From: UBA7803 sp041686955
Lineage (GTDB): Bacteria > Pseudomonadota > Gammaproteobacteria > Pseudomonadales > Azotimanducaceae
Assembly (NCBI GenBank): GCA_041686955.1
Contig: JAWLCV010000098.1
Span: forward strand, 1-11,401
Length of the DNA stretch: 11,401 nt
Direction of reading: 5' to 3'
In this document: piece by piece, positions 1 to 7,740 of the stretch
How positions within the stretch are numbered: position 1 is the stretch's first letter
Layout: the number at the start of each line of letters is the position of its first letter
Notes under the pieces: model-generated
What the model was told of the DNA's origin: nothing
Database searches by the model: none
The model's input: the letters and a program-made list of their open reading frames with translations, nothing else
Program-made: the position numbers and the translations under genes

Positions 1-3
1 CGC

Positions 4-1524
4 TCAAGCAAAGTAGCCATGGAGGAACCAGTGCCCCGAGGGGTCCACGTAGGCCCAGCATTCGGCGCCGCTCTCGTGGCGGGCCACGTAGTAATCCCGG
101 GCCTGGCCGGGAGCGGTCCACCAGGCGGTGTGGATGCGCTCGGGCCCCCGCAGCAGGGTGAGCTGGCCGCGATGGACGGCCCGGGGCGGATCGAACAGCC
201 ACAGGGGACGGCTGGCGGCCCGGCGGCCCTCGGCGGCCCGGCGGCTCTCGGCGGCCGGCGGCCTCGCGGAGCCTCGCGGGCCGTCGTGTCTGCCGGGACG
301 GGGGAGTGGCGTGGTGGGACTCCAGGCCGCTTCGGGGGTGTGCTGATCCCGGCGTTCCAGGCTGTAGCAGGCGCCCCGGCCGAGCCGGGCCCTGAGTTGA
401 TCCACCAGCTCGCCCAGCTCGTCCGGCACCTCCGCCGGGGAGGGCTGGCCCGGGCGATGGAACAGGTCGCGGCTGCCGGCCGTCCAGGGGGTGAGGCGCC
501 GGGCTTCCAGGGCGAGGCTGATGACGTCGTCGGGCAGCGCCTCGTTTGCGAGCTGAAGCCGGGTGATGTCGAGGAAGGCGCTCCGGCTCTGCTGCGCGCG
601 GGCGAAGCGTACCGTCAGGGAGACGGTCGTTCCGGAGCTCCCGGTGAAATGCCAGCGCACCTGCTCGGTGCCGAGCTGACGGGCTATCAGCCAGTGCTGG
701 AGATCCGTGAGCAGCCGCTGCATGGGAAACGCCAGAGCTTCCTTGCTGTTCAACGGCTCCAGCAGGTGGAGCGTGGTCTGGAACCGCTCGGGCGGCTGAA
801 TGCACCGGCGCGGGTCCGGCCGATCGCCGGTGAGACGGGCGAGGTAGTCCACCAGATCGTTGCCGAACCGCCGGGCGAGCCCCTGGCGCGGCAGTGCCAG
901 AAGCTGCCCCAGGGTCAGGATGCCCATGTTGGCGAGGCGCTCGATGCGTTGCGCCGTGAGCCGCTCCGGCTCCACGTCGGCTTGCCTGAGCGGCACCCGG
1001 TCGAGGCGGTGGGTGTCGGCCCGTGCCAGAACCAGGGCCGCCAGCGGTGTGGAGGCCCAGCGTACCCGGGCCTCGTGGCCCATGTCCCGGCAGAGGGTTC
1101 GGGCTCGACGCGCCAGCTCCACGGCGTCGCCGAACAGCTTGAGGCTGCCGCCGATTTCCAGGACCACCCCGGCGGACGGATCGTCGCCGGCCGGAACGCC
1201 GGCTGCGGCCGTGCTTTCGGCCGCGGGAGGTATCAGGCTGACCCGGGCGCTGAAACCGTACAGCGCCTCGGCCAGAAGCGCGAGGCGCTCCCGCTCCCGC
1301 TCCGGGTCGCGCCGGTAGTGTTTCAACCCGGCGGCGATGCTGTGAGCGGTGGCGAGGGTGCTGCCGGATACGATGCCCGCCAGGGCGGCGGCCGCATTGC
1401 GCAGGATCACCCGGCCCGCTGCGTTCACCACCACCTCCGGGCGCGCCTCCCCGGACGCGCTGGGGCTCGATCGGGTGAAGACCTCCAGCGGCAGCAGCGG
1501 AAAATGTACCCCCAGCCACAGCAT
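4..1524 (-). CDS. imuB: ImuB, inactive Y-family polymerase-like mutasome protein
   Basis: ImuB is the non-catalytic Y-family polymerase homologue that links ImuA and the error-prone polymerase ImuC/DnaE2 to the sliding clamp during damage-induced mutagenesis. The 506-aa protein starts with the family-typical MLWLGVHFPLLPLE, and the palm-like core runs to about residue 240. The acidic catalytic residues of active Y-family polymerases are absent: the N-terminal strand has G5-V-H in place of the usual Asp, and the later motif reads VLEIGGSLKLFG (121-132) where active enzymes carry an Asp-Glu pair. A little-finger-like region follows (about 245-345), then an Ala/Arg-rich linker (about 412-438). 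The tail has PLWLFDPP (440-447) and ends HGYFA, both familiar from ImuB. Its ATG overlaps the imuA stop (TGATG), with GAGGA 10 nt upstream (1535-1539), so the pair should be translationally coupled. The stop at 4-6 shows the gene is complete. Confidence 0.93.
   Translation of the reverse strand: MLWLGVHFPLLPLEVFTRSSPSASGEARPEVVVNAAGRVILRNAAAALAGIVSGSTLATAHSIAAGLKHYRRDPERERERLALLAEALYGFSARVSLIPPAAESTAAAGVPAGDDPSAGVVLEIGGSLKLFGDAVELARRARTLCRDMGHEARVRWASTPLAALVLARADTHRLDRVPLRQADVEPERLTAQRIERLANMGILTLGQLLALPRQGLARRFGNDLVDYLARLTGDRPDPRRCIQPPERFQTTLHLLEPLNSKEALAFPMQRLLTDLQHWLIARQLGTEQVRWHFTGSSGTTVSLTVRFARAQQSRSAFLDITRLQLANEALPDDVISLALEARRLTPWTAGSRDLFHRPGQPSPAEVPDELGELVDQLRARLGRGACYSLERRDQHTPEAAWSPTTPLPRPGRHDGPRGSARPPAAESRRAAEGRRAASRPLWLFDPPRAVHRGQLTLLRGPERIHTAWWTAPGQARDYYVARHESGAECWAYVDPSGHWFLHGYFA
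214..265 (-). repeat. 18-bp GC-rich tandem repeat inside imuB
   Basis: Two 18-bp copies (214-231 and 232-249) differ at one base (C/T at 246). A third, 16-bp degenerate copy (250-265) follows. On the coding strand they encode a repeated AAE(S/G)RR hexapeptide in the linker before the ImuB C-terminal segment. The array lies in a poorly conserved linker, so copy number is probably free to vary. Slippage of a full 18-bp unit would keep the frame. Confidence 0.75.
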
Positions 1525-2339
1525 CAGTGGATCATCCTCGGAGGCCTGGGGGCGGGTTCCCGGGGCGGACGATGGGTGAGAGGCTCGGAATGCTCCTGTT
1601 TTTTCGTCTCGTGCCGCCGCTGCCGCTCATGCCGGCGCCACAGGGAAAGCTGCTCGTGGATCTCCGCCGGCCCCGGCGCGTCGCCGAGGCACAGCTCGAT
1701 GTTGCTCACCGGCCAGCCGCCCCGGCGCTTGTGGATGCTCACCGCTACGTGACCTGGCTCCGCCGGGGCCACCTGCAGTCTGAGCTCCGCCATGGACTTC
1801 AACGCAGCGGCCCCGGCGGGGCGGAACAGGCAGGTGAGGGTGCGCCCCTGGCGGGCGGCGAGCTGCAGCCGGCGGGTGTCCTTGAGCTCGAGCCGGCGCT
1901 CGTCGAGCCAGGCCAGGGCCAGGCTGCAGGTGCCGGAACGGCTGGCCCGCTCCAGGGCCCACAGGGCTTCCTGGTGGGTCTTCGGGTGAATCAGCAGGAT
2001 CTTGCGAATGTCCACGCCTTCGGCTTCCAGCGCCGGGGCATAAGGGACGAACGGCGGGGCGATCCAGGCGATCCAGCGAGCTTCGCTGCGGGAGAGGGCG
2101 CGAAGGAGGGGAACGAGCAGTCGCAGCTCACCCACCCCGGCCGTATCGAGCAGCAGCTCCGCGAGCCCGGCCCGGGGCCAGCCGCGGCCGGGCAGATGCT
2201 CATCCAGGGCGGGAAAGCCGCTGGAGAGAGCCTCCACGGCACCGCCGACCTCGCCGGCGCGCCAGAGGTCCGGGTGGTGCAGAAGGCGGGCAAGCGATCC
2301 TGGGGCTGAAACGTTCGAGCTGTCTTCCGGGCGGCTCAT
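1524..2339 (-). CDS. imuA: ImuA, RecA-fold translesion synthesis accessory protein
   Basis: ImuA is a RecA/SulA-like protein that works with ImuB and ImuC/DnaE2 in SOS-induced mutagenic lesion bypass. In this 271-aa protein the family hallmarks are the N-terminal HPDLWRAGEV (22-31), GFPALDEHLPGRGWPRAGLAE (41-61), and the RecA-core strands WIAWIAPP (89-96) and SLALAWLDE (139-147). The position of the Walker A loop reads DTAGVGELRL (65-74) and lacks the Lys-Thr/Ser of an active P-loop, as is common in ImuA. The C-terminus (about 236-270) is rich in Arg, Lys, His and Pro and looks disordered. The ATG at 2337-2339 has no Shine-Dalgarno; a LexA box lies 7 nt upstream. I keep this start because the next in-frame candidates would remove the conserved HPDLWR segment. 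It is first in the imuA-imuB operon and under SOS control. Confidence 0.9.
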   Translation of the reverse strand: MSRPEDSSNVSAPGSLARLLHHPDLWRAGEVGGAVEALSSGFPALDEHLPGRGWPRAGLAELLLDTAGVGELRLLVPLLRALSRSEARWIAWIAPPFVPYAPALEAEGVDIRKILLIHPKTHQEALWALERASRSGTCSLALAWLDERRLELKDTRRLQLAARQGRTLTCLFRPAGAAALKSMAELRLQVAPAEPGHVAVSIHKRRGGWPVSNIELCLGDAPGPAEIHEQLSLWRRHERQRRHETKKQEHSEPLTHRPPREPAPRPPRMIH

Positions 2340-2346
2340 TGGAGAA

Positions 2347-2362
2347 CTGTATTTCCATACAG
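2347..2362. promoter_or_regulatory. LexA (SOS) box 1, CTGTATTTCCATACAG
   Basis: This is a perfect CTGT-N8-ACAG operator of the beta/gammaproteobacterial LexA type. It is also a 6-bp inverted repeat (CTGTAT/ATACAG) around four bases. It lies 7 nt before the imuA ATG, in the leader, so bound LexA would block elongation or early initiation. The inner eight bases match the AT-alternating consensus at 5 of 8 positions. Confidence 0.9.
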
Positions 2363-2371
2363 GGGCCGGCC

Positions 2372-2400
2372 AGATTACCTGTATATAAATACAGCTTCAA
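2372..2400 (-). promoter_or_regulatory. Predicted sigma70 promoter of imuA-imuB
   Basis: On the minus strand TTGAAG (2395-2400) and TAATCT (2372-2377) are separated by 17 bp. The hexamers are only moderate (4/6 and 3/6 to consensus), but the spacing is ideal and LexA box 2 fills the spacer, the classic layout of an SOS promoter. Transcription would start near 2365, giving a leader of about 25 nt that contains LexA box 1. Confidence 0.5.
2379..2394. promoter_or_regulatory. LexA (SOS) box 2, CTGTATATAAATACAG
   Basis: This second perfect CTGT-N8-ACAG operator differs from the E. coli core CTGTATATATATACAG at one base. It begins 32 bp after box 1, about three helical turns, so two LexA dimers would sit on the same face. 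It falls inside the 17-bp spacer of the predicted imuA promoter. It also lies at about -50 to -35 of the predicted purU promoter on the other strand. Confidence 0.93.
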
Positions 2401-2416
2401 TACGTCTCCCGTACTC

Positions 2417-2422
2417 TACAAT
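2417..2422 (+). promoter_or_regulatory. Predicted -10 element for purU (TACAAT)
   Basis: TACAAT matches the sigma70 -10 hexamer at five of six positions and lies 45 bp before the purU GTG. No good -35 is visible at 16-18 bp; the sequence there (around 2393-2400) abuts LexA box 2. The promoter may be weak or activator-dependent, or the call may be wrong. Confidence 0.35.
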
Positions 2423-2456
2423 GCCTTTCCCGGAAAGCTCGCATCACAACCGTATC

Positions 2457-2460
2457 AGGA
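2457..2460 (+). promoter_or_regulatory. Ribosome binding site fixing the purU GTG start
   Basis: AGGA lies 7 nt upstream of GTG at 2468-2470. This supports GTG as the real start rather than the in-frame TTG at 2339. The longer version would add 43 residues with no family similarity and would run through both LexA boxes. Confidence 0.7.
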
Positions 2461-2467
2461 TCGTTTC

Positions 2468-3310
2468 GTGGCAGATTTCGTTCTCACCTTGTCGTGTCCC
2501 GACCGCACCGGGCTCGTGCACGCCGTCACCCGCTGGCTGTTCGAGCGCGACTGCAACATTCTGGACAGCGACCAGTACGGCGACCCCTACAGCCGCCGCT
2601 TCTTCATGCGGGTTCACTTCGACGGCCCGGTATCGCTCGCGGATCTCGAAGCCTCCTTCGAGCCCATCGCCGCGGCCCACGACATGCGCTGGGAGATCTG
2701 GCCCCTCGACGTTCCGCCGAAAGTGCTCATCATGGTGTCGCGCCTCGACCATTGCCTGATCGATCTTCTGTATCGCACCCGCAACGGCGAGCTTCCCATC
2801 GAGATCTCGCTCATCACCTCGAATCACCGGGACGCCTACCCGCTGGCGGCGGCGGAAGACGTGGACTTTCTGCATCTGCCCATCACGCTCCAGAACAAGG
2901 AGGCCCAGGAAGGCCGGCTGCTCGAGGAAATACGGCGCAGGGACATCGACCTGGTCATCCTCGCGCGCTACATGCAGGTTCTCACCCCCGAGTTCTGCCA
3001 GGCGCTACCGGGAAGGATCATCAACATCCACCACTCGTTTCTGCCCGGTTTCAAGGGTGCGAAGCCCTACCACCAGGCCTACGAGCGGGGGGTGAAGCTC
3101 ATCGGCGCCAGCGCCCACTACGTCACGGCGGAGCTCGACGAAGGCCCCATCATCGAGCAGAGCGTGGAGCGGGTGGACCACCGGGCGACGCCGAAGGAAC
3201 TGGCGGCGGTGGGACGCGACATCGAACGGCTCGTCCTGGCCCGAGCCGTCCGCTATCACGCGGAGCACCGGGTGCTGCTAAACGGCGGACGTACCGTTGT
3301 CTTCGACTGA
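2468..3310 (+). CDS. purU: Formyltetrahydrofolate deformylase PurU
   Basis: PurU hydrolyses 10-formyltetrahydrofolate to formate and tetrahydrofolate in the cytoplasm. It balances one-carbon pools and supplies formate for PurT in purine synthesis. From the GTG start the protein is 280 aa, the same as E. coli PurU. An N-terminal ACT regulatory domain (about 3-78) opens with ADFVLTLSCPDRTGLVHAV. The formyltransferase fold follows (about 86-280), with INIHHSFLPGFKGAKPYHQA (185-204). Asn186, His188 and Asp224 (in LDEGPII) match the Asn-His-Asp catalytic triad of the glycinamide ribonucleotide formyltransferase superfamily. The gene is transcribed divergently from imuA across a 128-bp region. Its last 33 bp overlap the end of the convergent ugd. 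LexA bound at box 2 might interfere with its promoter; this is inference. Confidence 0.95.
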   Translation: MADFVLTLSCPDRTGLVHAVTRWLFERDCNILDSDQYGDPYSRRFFMRVHFDGPVSLADLEASFEPIAAAHDMRWEIWPLDVPPKVLIMVSRLDHCLIDLLYRTRNGELPIEISLITSNHRDAYPLAAAEDVDFLHLPITLQNKEAQEGRLLEEIRRRDIDLVILARYMQVLTPEFCQALPGRIINIHHSFLPGFKGAKPYHQAYERGVKLIGASAHYVTAELDEGPIIEQSVERVDHRATPKELAAVGRDIERLVLARAVRYHAEHRVLLNGGRTVVFD

Positions 3311-4678
3311 GGACACCGCCGCCGCCGGGCGCTCGCCGGCGGCGCCGTGTCCCGGAAGGCCGCGGCCGATACCGTAGTAGGCGAAGCCGAGCCGGCTCAT
3401 GTAGTCCGGGTCGTAGACGTTGCGGCCGTCGAAGATCACCGGCTCCCGGAGCCGGGCCTTCAGCGCCTGGAAGTCGGGACTGCGGAACTCGTTCCACTCG
3501 GTGACGACGATGAGGCCGTCCACGTCCTTCAGGGTCTCGTCGCGCCGGCTGCACAACGTGAAGCCGGGCTCCGAGCCGTACACGCTGGCCGCCGCGCGGC
3601 CGGCCGCGGGGTCGTAGGCCCGCACCGCGGCGCCGCGCTCGAACAGCCGCTCCATGATGGTGCGGCTGGGGGCGTCGCGGATGTCGTCGGTGTTGGGCTT
3701 GAAGGCCAGCCCCCACAGGGCGAAGGTGCGGCCCTTCAGGTCGTTGCCGAAGTGATGGAGGATCTTCTCGAACAGCACCCCTTTCTGGCGCTCGTTGACG
3801 TTCTCCACGCCGCGCATGATCGAAGCGTCGTAGCCGACTCCCGCCGCGGTGTGGATCAGCGCCTTCACGTCCTTGGGAAAGCACGACCCGCCGTACCCGG
3901 TGCCCGGGTAGATGAAGTGAAAGCCGATGCGCGGGTCGGCGCCGATGCCGCGGCGCACGTCCTCGATGTCGGCGCCGAGGCGCTCCGCGAGGTTGGCGAG
4001 CTCGTTCATGAGGCTGATGCGGGTGGCGAGCATCACGTTTGCCGCGTACTTGGTCAGCTCCGCCGAGCGCACGTCCATGTGGATGACCTTGTCGCGGTTG
4101 CGGTTGAACGGCGCGTACAGGGCGTCGAGCAGCCGGGCGCTGTCTTCCCGGTTGGTGCCTATGATGATGCGGTCCGGCTTCATGAAGTCGCTGACCGCGG
4201 CGCCTTCCTTGAGAAACTCGGGGTTCGACACCACGTCGAAGTCGATGGCGACGCCCCGGGCCGCCAGGGTGTCGGCCACCGCCTCGCGCACCCGGTCCGC
4301 GGTGCCCACCGGCACCGTGGACTTGTCGACAACCACCTTGGGCTCCGTCATGTGCTCGCCGATGCTGCGTGCAACCGCCAGCACGTGGCGAAGATCGGCG
4401 GAACCGTCGCCGTCGGCAGGGGTGCCCACGGCGATGAACAGAAGCTGCCCGTGGTTCACGCCTTCCGCCGTTTCCGTGGTGAAGCGCAGCCGGCCGGCCG
4501 CAGCGTTGCTGCGCACCATCTGCTCGAGACCGGGCTCGTAGATGGGAACCTCACCGCGCTGCAGCGCTTCGACCTTGCTGGGATCGATGTCGACGCAGAG
4601 GACGTCGTTGCCCATCTCGGCGAAGCAGGTTCCGGTGACGAGACCGACGTAACCCGTCCCGAACAGGGTGATCTTCAT
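3278..4678 (-). CDS. ugd: UDP-glucose 6-dehydrogenase
   Basis: This cytoplasmic enzyme oxidises UDP-glucose to UDP-glucuronate with two NAD+. The product feeds capsule, exopolysaccharide or LPS sugars. The 466-aa protein has the N-terminal NAD-binding motif GTGYVGL (7-13), VGTPADGDGSADL (84-96), STVPVGT (120-126) and NPEFLKEG (152-159). The central helix carries Lys210 and Asn214 in LTKYAANVMLATR. The nucleophilic Cys266 sits in YGGSCFPKD (262-270). The C-terminal UDP-binding domain includes FKPNTDDIRDAPS (326-338) and ends near FAYYGIGR (432-439). About 27 further Gly/Ala/Pro-rich residues look non-conserved, and this tail contains the 33-bp overlap with purU. AGGAG (4684-4688) is 5 nt before the ATG. 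The gene follows the ThDP enzyme by 35 bp, so it is probably cotranscribed with it. Confidence 0.95.
   Translation of the reverse strand: MKITLFGTGYVGLVTGTCFAEMGNDVLCVDIDPSKVEALQRGEVPIYEPGLEQMVRSNAAAGRLRFTTETAEGVNHGQLLFIAVGTPADGDGSADLRHVLAVARSIGEHMTEPKVVVDKSTVPVGTADRVREAVADTLAARGVAIDFDVVSNPEFLKEGAAVSDFMKPDRIIIGTNREDSARLLDALYAPFNRNRDKVIHMDVRSAELTKYAANVMLATRISLMNELANLAERLGADIEDVRRGIGADPRIGFHFIYPGTGYGGSCFPKDVKALIHTAAGVGYDASIMRGVENVNERQKGVLFEKILHHFGNDLKGRTFALWGLAFKPNTDDIRDAPSRTIMERLFERGAAVRAYDPAAGRAAASVYGSEPGFTLCSRRDETLKDVDGLIVVTEWNEFRSPDFQALKARLREPVIFDGRNVYDPDYMSRLGFAYYGIGRGLPGHGAAGERPAAAVSSVEDNGTSAV
3320..3344. other. GC-rich hairpin just after the purU stop
   Basis: A 9-bp perfect stem (3320-3328 with 3336-3344) and a 7-nt loop begin 10 nt after the purU stop codon. 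There is no T-run on either side, so it is not a standard intrinsic terminator. It also lies in the coding sequence of the ugd tail. It could slow polymerase or protect the purU mRNA 3' end, or it may be a by-product of GC-rich Ala/Gly codons. Confidence 0.4.
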
Positions 4679-4713
4679 GGCAGCTCCTCAGTGACTTCGA
4701 CCGCCATCGTCTG

Positions 4714-6258
4714 CTAGACCACCGCCTCGATGAGATACGGACCCGGAGTCGCGAAGCTTTCCGCCAGCGCGTCGCTGAACGACTTCGCATCGGTCGCGCG
4801 CACCGCCGGCACGCCCATGCCCTTGGCGAGATGCACGAAGTCCAGGTCCGGCCGAGACAGATCCAGCATGCTCATGGCCTTGGGACCGGGATTTTCGGCG
4901 CCTACGCGCATGAATTCCACCTGCAGGATTGCGTATTTACGATTGGCAAACAAGATCACCGTAACGTCGAGGTTTTCCCGCGCCATGGTCCACAGGGCCT
5001 GCACCGTGTACATGGCGCTGCCGTCGGCCTGCAGCGCCACCACGCGCCGGTCGGGACACGCCACGGCAGCCCCCACCGCGGCGGGCAGCCCCATCCCGAT
5101 GGCGCCGCCGGTGAGATCGAGCCAGTCGTGGGGCGCACAATGGGCGGTGTGGGCGGGGAGGGCCAGCCCCGAGGTGGCCGCTTCGTTGACCAGGATTGCG
5201 TGATCGGGCAGCAGAGCGCCGAGCGACTGAGCGATGCTCACCGGGCTCAGCGCCCCGGACGGCAGCTCCGGCCGCTGCAACGGACAAAGCAGCGGGGTCG
5301 CGTTCCCGGCGCCCACGGCATCGGCCACCGCCTGCAGGGCGGAGACCGTGTCGTCTCCGGGAGCCGTGAGCGAGTGCACCTGGCAGCCCGGTGGCGTGAG
5401 CTCGCTGGCGCGCCCGGGATAGGCGAAGAAGCTCACCGGAGCGTGCGTGTCCACCACGATCAGATGTCGAAGGCCGGCCAGCGCCTCTTCCGCCTGCTCG
5501 GCGAAGTAGGGCAGCCGCGGAAGGTCCACGCGCCCGGCGCCCCGTGGCAAACGGGCGATGAACGTGTCTCCCAGAAAGCGTGCGCCGGTGTGCTCGCTGA
5601 TGCGGCTCACGAGCTGCAGCGCCTCCTCGCCGACCCCCAGGCCGTTCAACAGCAAGGCGCAAGGCTCCCCGGAGCGCAGCGCGGCGGCTGTGTCTTCCAC
5701 CGCCGCGGGATCGGCCGGACGGAGTCCGGGCACCGGCAGCGGTGCTGCCGGGCCGCCGGCCTCGTTCCACGCGGTGTCGGCTGGGAGGATCAGCGTGGCC
5801 ACCTGACCCGGCGGCGCCACGGCCGCCTGTACCGCGGCGGCGGCGTCACCGGCGACGTTCGCGGCGCTTTCCGCCACGCGAATCCAGCCTGACACGGGTC
5901 CGGCGAAGCCGGCAATGTCCGAGGTGAGCGGCGCATCGAGGGCGCGATGATAGGTGGCGTGCTCTCCCACCACGTTGACCACCGGCGAACGGGCCCGGCG
6001 GGCGTTGTGCAGGTTGGCGAGCCCGTTGGCCAGGCCCGGACCGAGATGGAGCAGCGTGCACGCGGGCTTGCCGGCCATGCGCGCGTAGCCGTCCGCGGCC
6101 CCCGTAACCACGCCTTCGAACAGGCCGAGCACGGCGCGCATGCCGGGCTCCTTGTCGAGCGCCGCGACGAAATGCATCTCCGACGTGCCGGGATTGGTGA
6201 AACAGACTTCGACGCCGGCGGCGACGAGGGTTTGCAGCAGGCTCTGGGCGCCGTTCAT
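4714..6258 (-). CDS. ThDP-dependent enzyme, acetolactate synthase/decarboxylase-like
   Basis: This is a thiamine-diphosphate enzyme of the superfamily holding acetolactate synthase large subunits and benzoylformate decarboxylase. The likely chemistry is decarboxylation or carboligation of a 2-oxo acid; the substrate is unknown. The 514-aa protein has the N-terminal pyrimidine-binding domain with NPGTSEMHF (22-30), the conserved Glu49 in LFEGVVTGAADGYAR (46-60), and LLHLGPGLANGLANLHNARR (69-88). The C-terminal diphosphate-binding motif reads ADGS (411-414) through ANRKY (438-442), where most relatives have GDG and NN. No regulatory small subunit or ilvC is adjacent, so a role in branched-chain synthesis is doubtful. 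Databases commonly call such proteins 'acetolactate synthase large subunit', which I would not trust. The chosen ATG has AGGAG 7 nt upstream; a longer form from 6381 would add 41 unrelated residues. Confidence 0.88.
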   Translation of the reverse strand: MNGAQSLLQTLVAAGVEVCFTNPGTSEMHFVAALDKEPGMRAVLGLFEGVVTGAADGYARMAGKPACTLLHLGPGLANGLANLHNARRARSPVVNVVGEHATYHRALDAPLTSDIAGFAGPVSGWIRVAESAANVAGDAAAAVQAAVAPPGQVATLILPADTAWNEAGGPAAPLPVPGLRPADPAAVEDTAAALRSGEPCALLLNGLGVGEEALQLVSRISEHTGARFLGDTFIARLPRGAGRVDLPRLPYFAEQAEEALAGLRHLIVVDTHAPVSFFAYPGRASELTPPGCQVHSLTAPGDDTVSALQAVADAVGAGNATPLLCPLQRPELPSGALSPVSIAQSLGALLPDHAILVNEAATSGLALPAHTAHCAPHDWLDLTGGAIGMGLPAAVGAAVACPDRRVVALQADGSAMYTVQALWTMARENLDVTVILFANRKYAILQVEFMRVGAENPGPKAMSMLDLSRPDLDFVHLAKGMGVPAVRATDAKSFSDALAESFATPGPYLIEAVV

Positions 6259-6265
6259 GGCAATG

Positions 6266-6270
6266 CTCCT
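6266..6270 (-). promoter_or_regulatory. Ribosome binding site of the ThDP enzyme gene
   Basis: AGGAG on the minus strand, 7 nt before the ATG at 6256-6258, fixes the start. It rules out the 41-residue upstream extension to the ATG at 6381, which would run into the gor start codon on the opposite strand. Confidence 0.8.
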
Positions 6271-6303
6271 GGTGGGGGTACGAAAGTCACGCGGGCTCGA
6301 GGA

Positions 6304-6331
6304 AGTGTATGGGGGGTTCCATGCTTTGCAA
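6304..6331 (-). promoter_or_regulatory. Predicted promoter of the ThDP enzyme-ugd operon
   Basis: On the minus strand TTGCAA (6326-6331) and TACACT (6304-6309) are 16 bp apart, each matching sigma70 consensus at four of six positions. Transcription would start near 6297, about 40 nt before the start codon. The -35 hexamer is self-complementary. On the plus strand a TATAGG at 6346-6351 could be the gor -10, but it has no well-spaced -35. Confidence 0.35.
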
Positions 6332-6379
6332 ACCCGGGTCGATCCTATAGGCTCCCCGGCTTTCGCGGAACGTCTGCCC

Positions 6380-7738
<1,359 letters not shown>

Positions 7739-7740
7739 CG

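Noticed and set aside
19..1752. 577-codon plus-strand frame opposite imuB/imuA
   Set aside because: The minus strand holds recognisable ImuB and ImuA. Long antisense frames are expected in GC-rich coding DNA, and the translation is low-complexity with no family motif.
2339..2467. N-terminal extension of purU from TTG at 2339
   Set aside because: It would translate both LexA boxes and the shared promoter region. The GTG at 2468 has an AGGA at good spacing and gives the exact family length.
3320..3344. Intrinsic terminator for purU
   Set aside because: The stem is good, but no T-run follows on either strand and it sits in ugd coding sequence. It is listed only as a hairpin.
3347..4717. 456-codon plus-strand frame opposite ugd
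   Set aside because: It is antisense to a clear UDP-glucose dehydrogenase with all catalytic motifs. Its composition looks like a shadow frame (Ala/Val/Gly/His rich).
6140..6379. N-terminal extension of gor
   Set aside because: It overlaps the divergent gene's coding sequence and promoter region. The FAD-binding motif begins right after the chosen start at 6380, as in other glutathione reductases.
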